64,000 nt of DNA, from NCBI GenBank assembly GCA_038093515.1, contig JBBPSI010000069.1:1-64000 (forward strand), read 5' to 3'. Below, piece after piece: positions 55,563-64,000 of the stretch (position 1 is the stretch's first letter; every line of letters starts with the position of its first letter). The translations under genes were made by a program, and so were the position numbers. The stretch is from Butyriboletus loyo. Taxonomy: Eukaryota > Basidiomycota > Agaricomycetes > Boletales > Boletaceae. The notes under the pieces are model-generated. The model did no database searches. It worked only from the letters and a program-made list of their open reading frames with translations, and was not told the DNA's origin.

Positions 55563-56690
55563 TCAATGCGTCCCATCTTCTGCGCTCGAGCAACACATCC
55601 ATGCGGGGAACCTGAACGAAAGGATAGTATCGTCGGATTCTCACTGGCGTGATCCGCTGTGAGTCAAAAAATGGAAGTAAAAGGCAAATGAGCATACTGT
55701 TAGATAAACCCTCCCGCCCGATGAATCGTTCGTTTGTCGTGCCTGACAGAAAATGGGCTGTCAAGACGAGATCTAGCATAATGAGAAAAAAAGACGTACG
55801 GGGCCTGCCACATTTGGACTTGCAGGGCCTTGCCCAGTCTGCGAGGTGTCCTGGTTTGGGTCATTGGGAACAGCAGGCACGGCAAGCGAGTTAGGCTGTA
55901 ACGCGTGATGAGTTGGCGAGGTCTACTATCACCTGAAAAAAGACATACGAGACCCACCGTATTTGGATCTGCAGAACCTTGCCCGGTGCCCGAGGTGTCC
56001 TGGTTTGGATGTTTGGGAACAGCTGGCTTGGCAGCCGATTTAGGCTGTAACGTGTGATGAGTGACCGAAAACAAATACGAGGTACAGCGAACCTGTCGTT
56101 TTTGCTGCTTGACAACGGGTTTTGCGACCGCTCGCTAAAATGACATGTTAGACGCGCTGCATCGTTTGTCTATCAAGAACACTCACTCGTACACGTTGAC
56201 CCGCCACCATTGTCGAAGGACCCTGATTGGCAACATTTTCTCTTCCCGGGGACGGTGAACACGATCGCCGACTGGCAGCTCGATGCAACTGTCTAAAAGG
56301 TTGTTTTGACTTGTCCGCAATCTGGTCCTTGTTGTCCCTGCTAAATCGCGTCTGTAGCAACCTTTTGAACATCGGAAGGCCCTTGGATGACTCGGAAGTA
56401 TGGTGATTCTCCACTTGACGTGCCTCGGGAGGGTAAGTTGGTGGTATGGCATCCGATGGGGACGGTGGCTGCAGGAACGTCAACATGGAGATAAAAGAAG
56501 AATGTAGTGACCACCGACCTCGTCAAAGTCGAACTGCGGGCCAGGGGTGCTTGATGGCACCTCGACCTGTGCCATCGTGAGAACTCGGTTTGACGCAAAA
56601 AGGATGCACTCATACGTCAAGGAGATCGCTATGGGCGTCTTCACCGCGGTCCTGCGACACGGGTCGACTGAATTTCCCAGGACCTTCCTA
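55563..56690 (-). pseudogene. Tail-only WD40 gene fragment (exon 3 to end)
   Basis: Minus strand from the acidic exon 3b (about 56690) through exon 5 (FKRLLQTRFSRDNKDQ, RRSCSPSPGREN, 56486-56180), exon 6 and the duplicated exons 7 and 8 to the terminal exon. The propeller is absent: at about 56690 the sequence switches to the diverged cluster D2. The final acceptor is CTCACAG, as in copies 3 and 7. It could only be translated as part of a fusion. Confidence 0.7.
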
Positions 56691-57490
56691 TGGTATGTAC
56701 ACATTGCAGGTGTCATTATGAAAACCAGCGCCGAAAAGGAAATAGGTCAACCTCCTACCTCCAACAGACCATTGTCACTGTCCCCGCCATGGGTCTCCGA
56801 CTCAGGCGGACCTGATGCCGAGCGCTGTTCCTTGTGTTGACAAGTTAGTGCAGCTCTTACGGCGACAGGATGACAAGCTCCTACCGGACTCGATCTGGTG
56901 CTTTGTTGTCCTCAATATCAGTCGACGGTAACGAATCATTCACTGGTTGCGCCTAATAAAGTATGAGCTATTAATCTGTGATCCACTGTCAAACAAAAAG
57001 ACACTCACCTTCCTTGGCATACGTTCTTGATCCACCTGTAACGCAGGATAAACAAGGGTAACGACAACAAACTAAACAAACAACGAACCTCTACTGGAGG
57101 GGATGTCGCGACCTCTCGCTGCCACAAAATAGTTCATCAGACACCACACACTTTCCTTGGAAGACGTCCTTAATCCACCTGTAACGCAGGATAAACTAGG
57201 GCAACAAAAAACAATTGAACAAACAACGAACCTTTACTGGCCGGGATGAGGGTATCGGGACCACTCGCCGCAATGAATGGTTCGTCAGACACACCGTGTA
57301 GTTTCCCTATGAGAAAACACTTGGCCGTACAGTTATACGCTGACCCATCCCCTGACGCCCCTTGTTTGCAGTATTCACTCAGATCTAGGTTGCAGTGAAC
57401 TGGGAATTGGATGGAAGATTGGCAGGCAAGTGGAACTTTGTTGGAAAGTCGACTTGGCAGTTGTTAGGAACCCATTTTTTCATGTCCCCG
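56691..57490 (-). pseudogene. Second diverged tail-exon cluster (D2)
   Basis: Plus-strand sequence ATTATGAAAACCAGCGCC (56717) and what follows parallels 7735-8370 (D1), in the same orientation: exons like NDS-PSTDIEDNKAPD (56940-56890) and an SESETHGGDSDNGLLE-type acidic exon (56810-56770). The central intron/exon segment around GTAACGCAGGATAAAC is duplicated in tandem (about 57040 and 57185). The basic exon of D1 (7300-7635) is not present; the WD40 tail fragment replaces it. Confidence 0.5.
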
Positions 57491-57980
57491 ATTCAAAGTA
57501 AATCTACACGTTGCTTACACGCTGTTTCGAGATGTTTTCCATATTTACTTTTCTTTATTCTCGCCGTCGCCCTCGAGGGCGGTATGTTTGATCCTTGTTT
57601 GTTCGTGGTTATGTCGCTCGATTAAAAGAGAGTTTCTATGGGAACCAGAATGAACAAGACATTCAATGTCGAAGCGCGAGGAATGCGATATCCTATCCTG
57701 CCAGTGGCATGCAAACGTCTTAGTTGACACCCCTGTCTGTTCGCAGCAGCGCGGACTTATATTTCAGATATTGTCTTCCGATCCCAAATTCCGAATCGGT
57801 GTGCGTATAGACTTGTTTGCTGGTCGTTGAGCGAATACCGTAGCGAGCTCAATCGTGGACAGGCTTGTCGGGCCCCGTGCGAACACTGCGAGGCGACACA
57901 AAGCGAAATAAATGCACAATTGATGTCCACATGCTCATGAGCCATTATTGTATCTACCTGTACCGCATTGAATCGATTAG
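57491..57980. other. Spacer
   Basis: No gene recognised. The right part (57830-57980) is the 3' flank of WD40 copy 9; the left part shares a short match with 8371-8420. Confidence 0.3.
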
Positions 57981-57981
57981 A

Positions 57982-59519
57982 TCAATGTGTCCCATCTTCT
58001 GTACCTGAGCAGCAACACAACCACGCGGGAAACGTGATAGAAAGGATAGTATTGCCCGACTCTCGCTGATGCCGATCCACTGTGAGTCTAACAATGTAAG
58101 TTAAAGGAAAACGAACGTGCCGTTAGATGGACCCTCCTGGCTGATGGCTGAGATGGATCGTTTGCTTGTCGTGCCTCATAAAAAATGAGCTATCGGGACG
58201 GGGGCTAGCATCACCAGCAAAACAACATACGGAGTCCGGCGGGTTTGGATCTGCAGGAGCTTGCCTGGCGTACGAGGTGTCCTGGTTCGGATGGTTGGGA
58301 ACAGTAGGCTTGGCATGTGATTTAGGCTGTAACGTGTGGTGAGTGACCGAAAACAAACTCGAGTAACAACAAACCTCTCGTTTTGGTCGTTCGACAATGG
58401 GTTTCGCCACCGCTCGCTGAAATGATATGCTAGATGCGCTGTATCCGTTCATCTATCAAAAACTCTCGCTTGTACATGTTGACCCGCAGTCATCGTCGAA
58501 GGACCTTCCTTGGCAGCATTTTCTCTCGCTCGTGACGGGGAACGGGGTGGATGGATGGATGGATGGATGGCGCGACTTTCTAGGAGGTCGATTGGGCGCA
58601 TCCGAGATCAGGGTCTTGTGAATCTTATTGACAGTGTATGGGTTGGGAAGAATACTGTTGAGACTTCGAATGTCAAATTTTCCGTCATCTCGTCCAGTGA
58701 CAAGACAGGCATTATCTGACGAGATGGCAATTGACTGTATGTCTGTGCTGTCCTCAGTGACAGGGACAATCTGAGAGAGAGTTGATGTGTCGAGGAACCA
58801 GATGGAATTTGGTGTGAAAGTAGCGATAAATTTCCCGTTGGCAGCTAGAGCGATAGATTCGACACCATATTGACTGAGAATCTCTGATTCAGCGAGTTGG
58901 ATCCCAGTGGAGGCATTGAATAACTTAATTCTGTTGGCATCAGACATGGTAAAGATTTGGTCATTGTTTGCCCACACAAGCGGAGTGTCAGAGAATGTTG
59001 AGGGTGCGATAGTATTGAGAGTGAGGAGCACACCACCGTTTTCACTGTCAAAAACACGGATGGGGTTATCCCAGCAGGCGATGGCAATGTGCTCGCCATT
59101 GGGGGAGAATCCAGTGACATAATTCTGAAGTTGGAGTGGGCCAACAAGCCTCTGCCCTGTCGTTATGCTCCAAATGCTTGCTGCTCCGTAAGTTCCAGTA
59201 GCAAACTTGGTCGATTCCGGCGAGACGTCGACTGCATATATGCTGTTTGTCCCCTCCACCTCGACGAGTTTTTCTTGGATTTCTGCATCCCACACGCTCG
59301 CTCCCCTCCTCCATGTCCCACATACAACCGACCTGTGATCTCTCGACACTGCAATGGCAGTCAAGTCCATTCCCGTTTGCTTCCCCACCTCTCGACTATC
59401 TGTGAGTCGCCAACGCCGAATCCCATCGGGACTCCCGCTGAAAAAGTGTATTCGGTCAGGGTGTAAAGTGACCGAAAACACCCTACCAGGGAATCCGGTG
59501 TCAAGGATAGTTATATGGT
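57982..59519 (-). pseudogene. WD40 propeller gene, copy 9 (deleted and fused)
   Basis: Exon 2 starts at 59519. Seven blades are still readable (VFSVTLHPDRIHFFSG to SIAISSDNACLVTG), with a 2-residue loss in blade 4 (VTGFSPNG). At about 58632 the exon end PNPYTV runs straight into later tail sequence (DAPNRPPRKSRHPSIHPS), so exons 3, 4 and most of 5 are deleted. The fusion frame continues to TGA at 58456-58458 because the exon 5 donor is lost (GCGAGA for GTGAGT). An imperfect GGAT tetranucleotide run lies at 58548-58571. One repeat exon remains (RKSHAKPTVPNHPNQDT). It could still give a 341-residue propeller protein with a short tail. Confidence 0.75.
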
Positions 59520-60420
59520 CTTACTAAATCGTCAGCATTGCAACTCACTCTTCAGAACTGCTACGCACTGGCAGTATTTGTCGACGACATCTTCACAAAT
59601 GGTACACGATCGTCGGTGTCAAAATGTCAAGGAACAAAGTGTCTCGGTTTGTGTAAAGTTGAACCATAAACACGTTTCCTTATTCTCAACATGGGTTTGT
59701 GCATGCGGGTGCCTCGTGTCCTTGGCACCTATTCTTTCTTTTGGACCGCAGCTATCTGACCTTGTTGCGGCGACCAGGCGAGCAGTCAATATCGGCGAAA
59801 CCCTCCTTTTCCGGGGGCGATGTACGACTGCTTATGATCTTCGGCTGCGGGATTTGGTTCACGACGAGTGTACAATCTGCATTAGACCAACTCGCGACAC
59901 ACGTTATCGAAAAAGGGCATGTTCATACTCCAAATAAAGGTTTTCCGCATTCACGCTAGAAGTCCCTTCCGTGCACAAAACATGCCAGCACGTTGTCGAA
60001 AGGGGCATGCTGATACTCGGAATGAAGGTTTTTCGTAAAATAGAAGAGGAATGTGCATTTGGACACCTACTCGGACCACGTCACATTCATGTTTGTTGCG
60101 AGGGTGGGCGTTCTCATCGCCCCTACATGTCTTTCCGGGGCTCGCACGGTTGTGCTCACACATAGCTCCGTTTACACCACCAATGCCTTCCAACGCCCAG
60201 CGATAGTTCCCTGGTTTATCACGGTCCCAGGGATCCACATGAAAGCAACAAAATCACCAGTGATTGCTCAGTCGCTATGCGAAGGTTTGGGGAGCAGACG
60301 CTATGAACGCGGTATGTGCGTCAGTGTGATCGTCCGTATGCTAATGTCTGATGCGTTCTACCGTGGGGATAGTCATCGGTGAGACAGTTGCAACAGATTG
60401 GCACCAGAGAGGGGGTTCGT
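59520..60420 (-). other. S block upstream of WD40 copy 9
   Basis: Degraded N-terminal exon (59565-59670, with indels) and an S block with a duplicated segment: GAAAGGTTTTCCGCA-like sequence occurs near 59935 and again near 60025. Open frames remain on both strands (60053-60382 plus; 59951-60238 minus) with no known domain. Confidence 0.4.
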
Positions 60421-60424
60421 GGTG

Positions 60425-61262
60425 TTATCGACTCCAAATCACAGAGGCGACGGCAACGACATCGCGCATCTCGGCCACATCATGGACCCTCACCACACTC
60501 GCCCCCTGTTGAATAGCACACGCCACAGCCGCCGCGGTCGCCCACCCCCTCTCTTGCGTACTCGTCTTCCGTCCCTTGTACGTCCCTTCCACATCCAGCT
60601 CCTCCAACACCACCCCAAACAGCAACGGATATCCCGCCAGTATATTCCCAGGCTCGTCCGCTGTCACCCCACCCAAATTGCGCATCAGTGCCAACCGTCC
60701 CTCCACAGGCTTTCTGAGCCCGATTCTAATATCGACGAGGACCAGCCATCGACGAACCCCACCCGGGCCTCGTACGATGGGATCCACCTTGTGTCCGAGC
60801 TTTGTTTGGATGGCAGGGACGGTCCAGCGGGGTAGGCATCATAGTTCTTGCTCGAACCTGCGTCCCCACGGGAATGCATCGACACCACCGGCACACCCAA
60901 GTCCCTCGCCACACTCCACATCTTGGCGAGGTGTTCTATAGACGTGGCATCGAACGGATAGGTAGGGCCTGTAAAGGCATGTACGTCATTGATACAGTTG
61001 GCACCCGCGCAGACGGCTTGCTCGGCGATGTCCCAGCAGAAGGTGTCGACAGAGAGGAGAGCTTATCGGACCACACCATCGGCGTGTGTGCGGATGGCTT
61101 GGATGACGGGGGCGACACGCCAGATTTCTTCCTCAGTCAAGACGAAATTGGCGCCAGGACGGGTGGCATAGCCCCCGACGTCGATGATATTGGTATCAAA
61201 GGCAACATAAATCACTGTGCAGGCGCTCACGGTATGGACCATATCGTGTCCGGAACCACGGG
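60425..61262 (-). pseudogene. FOL1: Dihydropteroate synthase (DHPS) domain remnant of FOL1
   Basis: DHPS joins p-aminobenzoate to the pterin diphosphate from HPPK in folate synthesis; in fungi it is the C-terminal domain of Fol1. Read on minus: IIDVGGYATRPGANF (about 61185), LSVDTFCWDIAEQAV and AGANCINDVHAFTGP (61065-60975), VVSMHSRGDAGSSKNYD (60890-60845), then after a frameshift VRGPGGVRRWLVLVDIRIGL and VEGRLALMRN, AGYPLLFGV, ERGWATAAAVACAIQ and VVRVHDVAEM (60790-60435). The order and motifs are those of DHPS. Defects: TAA just before LSVDT (about 61068), a frameshift near 60840, loss of the PGIGF and SRK cores. The N-terminal two domains are absent here. GC and codon use look richer than in the neighbours. 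Confidence 0.85.
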
Positions 61263-61455
61263 GTATACAAGGTTTGGTATATTACAGATCCGTAGAGCGT
61301 AGACTCGATCTGCTAGCGAGTCCCTGGTTTGGAGGGGAAATCAGGTCTTGGTTGCTCGCACTCAGTCGTATTCGGACCCACGACGAACAAGAAAAAGATC
61401 GATGTCTACTTGCTCACGATGCAGGCTCTATCTGCATTACATTGAACCTCATCAA

Positions 61456-63587
61456 TTAATGCGTCCCATCACCTGTGCCCGAGCAAAAACACATCCATGT
61501 GGGGAATTTGACCGAAAGGACAGCACCATCTGATTCTCACTGGCGTGATCCACCTCCAGTCAGACAGTGCAAGTTAGAGGGAAAAGCGCCCACCGTTATA
61601 TGAACTCTCCCCTCTGATGGTTGAGATGAATCGTTTGTTTGTTGCGCCTGTCAAGGAATGAGCTGTTACGACAAGGTCCGCCATCAAAAGAAAGACACAC
61701 GGGGCCCGCTGCATTTGGATCTGCAGAACCTTGCCCGGTGCCCAAGGTATTCTGGTTCGGATGGTTAGAAACAGCTGGTTTGGCAACCGATTTATGCTGT
61801 AAGGTGTGGTGAGTGACTGAGAACAAACTCGAGGAACAGCGAACCTGTCGTTTTTCCCGCTTGACAACGGGTTTCGCGACCGCTCGCTAAAATGACGTGT
61901 TAGACGCGCTGCATCATTCGTATATCAAGGACACTCACTCGTACACGTTGACCCGCAGCCATCGTCGAAGGACCCTGATTGGCAGCATCTTCTCTCGCGG
62001 GTGGCGGGGAACGCGATCGCTGACTGGCAGCTCGATGCAGTTGTCCAAAGGGTTGTTTTGGCTTGTCTAGGAAAATCTGGTCCTTGTTGCTCCTACTAAA
62101 CTGCGTCTGTAGCAATTTTTTGAATGTCAGAAGGCGCTTGGATGACTCGGCAGTATGGCGATTGTCTGCTTGACGCGCCACTGGAGGGTAAGTCGCTGGT
62201 GTGGCATCCGATGGGGACGGTGGCTGCAGGAGCGTCAACACGGAGATAAACGAAGAATGTAATGACCACCGACCTCGTCAAAGTCGAACTGTGGACCAGG
62301 CATGCTCAATGGCACCTCGACCTATGCAATGGTGAGAACTCGGTTCGAAGCAAAAAGGATGAACTCATACGTCAAGCAGATCACTGTTGGCGTCTTCACT
62401 GCGGTCCTCCAACACGGCTCGACTGGATTGCCCCGGATCTTCCTTTTGTATGGGATATATTGAAGGAGTGAGTGTACAACTCTTTGAGTGACCGAGTGAA
62501 AGCTCCTACCGGATTAGAGTCGGGTAATTCTTTGTCGTGATCGCCCAAGGACGAAGTCTGGTGGTCTTCCTGATGTCCGCTTGTTCAACATGAGAGATCT
62601 TTTACATGCCTGTGAAATATACTTACAGTGTATGTATTGGGAAGGATACTGTTGAGATTTCGAATGACAATTTTTCCGTCATCTCGTCCAGTGACAAGAT
62701 ATGTGTTATTTGGGGAGAGGGTAATTGACTGTATGTTTGTGCTGTCCTCGATGACAGGGACAATCTGAGAGAGAGTCGATGTGTCGAAGAACAAGATAGA
62801 CTTCGATGTAGATGTGGCGATGAATTTTCCGTTGGCAGCTAGAGCAATAGACCCAGCCCTGTTGCCAGTAAGAATCTCTGATTCAGCGAGTTGGACCCCT
62901 GTGGAGGCATTGAATGACTTGATTCTGTAGTCGTTAGATGCAGTGAAGATTTGGTCATCATTTGACCACACAAGGAGAGTGACATAGAATTCTGAGAGTG
63001 TGGTAGTATCGAGGGTGAGGAGCACATCACCGTTGCGACTGTCGAAAATGCGGATGGGACCATGATAGCAGGCAGTGGCGATGTGCTCGCCATTCGGGGA
63101 GAACCGGATTCCTGTTGCATCCTTGTCAAGTTGGAGCGGGCCAACGAGTCTCTTGCCAGTCGTTATGCTGCAAATGCTCGCTGCTTTGTCAGTCCCGATA
63201 GCAAACTTGGTCGAATCCGATGAGACATCGACCGCATATACATCGTTTGTCCCCTCCACCTCGACCAGCTTTTCTTGGAGTTCGGCGTCCCACACACTCG
63301 CCCCTCCACCATAGGTCCCACATACAACCCACTTGTGATCTCTCGACACTGCAATGGTGTTCAAATCCATTCCTGTTTGCTTCCCCACCTCTTTACTGTC
63401 TGCAAGTCGCCAACGCCAAATCCCATCGGTACTCCCACTGAAAAAGTGTATTCCATCTGGGTGGAAGGCGACCGCCCACACCCTACCAGAGTATCCAGTG
63501 TCCAGGATAGTCATACGGTCTTGCTAAATTGTGAGCATTGCAACTCACTCTTCAGAACCACTACGCACCGGTATTTGTTGATGACAT
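61456..63587 (-). CDS. WD40 propeller protein, copy 10 (short N-terminus)
   Basis: Exon 2 (63519-62627) intact with seven blades; one Trp of the blade 3 SIW motif is Cys (SICSITTGK). The MVQLY exon is frameshifted, so the start is MSSTNT at 63587 (donor at 63569). The extra acidic exon and its intron are present (intron text TTTTGTATGGGATATATTGA on plus, about 62444). Tail: PPSPSDATPATYPPVARQ, LLTFKKLLQTQFSRSNKDQ, RSRSPPPARED, KPVVKREKRQ, a single repeat exon (RKSVAKPAVSNHPNQNT). The C-terminal exon frame is uncertain as in copies 5 and 6. Confidence 0.7.
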
Positions 63588-63659
63588 CTTCACAAATGGT
63601 ACGCAATTGTCGGTGTCAAAATATCAAGAAACAAGGTGTCTCGGCTCGTTGGTAAAGTT

Positions 63660-64000
63660 GAACCATAAACATGTTTCCTCATTCTCAATATGGGCTGATG
63701 CCTCGTGTCCTTGGCGCTTATTCTTACTTGGATCCCAGCTATCTGGCCTCGTTGCGGCGACCAGGCGAGCAGTCAATATCAGCGAAACTCTCCTCTTCCG
63801 CGGGACGGTGTACGATTGCTCGTGATACTTGGCTGCAGGAGTTGGTTCATGATGAGTGTAAAATCCGCGTTAGACCAACTCGCGACATCGCGCACAAAAT
63901 ACGCTGACAAGTTCTCGAAAGGGGCGTGCTCATACTCCAAACTTGAATGAAGGTTTTCCATGAAATGGGAGGCGAACGTACGTTTGCGCACACTTGGACC
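63660..64000 (-). other. S block upstream of WD40 copy 10, cut by window end
   Basis: Start of an S block (minus strand EYEHAPFENLSAYFVRDVASW at 63779-63991). It runs off the window, so the array continues to the right. Confidence 0.45.

Noticed and set aside
1..64000. NLR-type (NACHT-WD40) immune receptor genes
   Set aside because: Propellers are of the right kind, but no P-loop or other nucleotide-binding motif was seen upstream of any copy.
1..64000. CRISPR array, tRNA or rRNA genes
   Set aside because: None seen on reading; the repeats are long dispersed modules, and the sequence is eukaryotic. A tRNAscan-type search was not possible.

Overview
This window looks like a repeat-rich, duplicated subtelomere-like or accessory region from a filamentous basidiomycete (Agaricomycetes; a Rhizoctonia/Ceratobasidium-type genome is possible but not shown). 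The support is: GT-AG introns of about 50 bp, a chromodomain Ty3/gypsy retroelement, a WW-domain/membrane protein family that I recognise from Agaricomycete genomes, and fragments of a fungal trifunctional folate gene (FOL1). I saw no tRNA, rRNA or CRISPR array.

Layout. 1-3683 holds remnants of two gypsy elements with LTR pieces. The rest is built from a few modules copied again and again: (i) a WD40 gene (seven-bladed propeller plus a basic Ser/Pro tail, about 10 short exons) in ten copies, four on + (3.7k, 11.95k, 16.5k, 22.4k) and six on - (30.8k, 37.8k, 46.1k, 50.6k, 59.5k, 63.6k), plus two tail-only fragments; (ii) a FOL1-derived block (end of the dihydroneopterin aldolase domain, start of HPPK) behind most WD40 genes, with a separate DHPS remnant at 60.43-61.26k; (iii) a WW-domain/transmembrane gene in six differently eroded copies; (iv) an S block of about 1 kb just 5' of each WD40 gene, open on both strands and of unknown function. 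All modules are on + left of about 26.1 kb and on - to its right, so the window is one large imperfect inverted repeat. Copies pair across the centre (1 with 9, 3 with 7). Inside the right arm, 26.1-28.9k and 32.9-35.9k form a recent direct duplication about 6.8 kb apart.

Gene status. WD40 copies 2 and 4 can be assembled completely into 10-exon reading frames of 600 and 593 residues, and copies 3 and 7 are complete except for a changed last-exon frame. Copies 5, 6, 8 and 10 keep an intact propeller and tail but have lost the first 29 codons of the N-terminal exon and probably start at a conserved internal ATG. Copies 1 and 9 are pseudogenes. Nearly all FOL1 pieces carry stops. Function is unknown: the WD40 proteins look like an expanding, rearranging lineage-specific scaffold family travelling with gene fragments.
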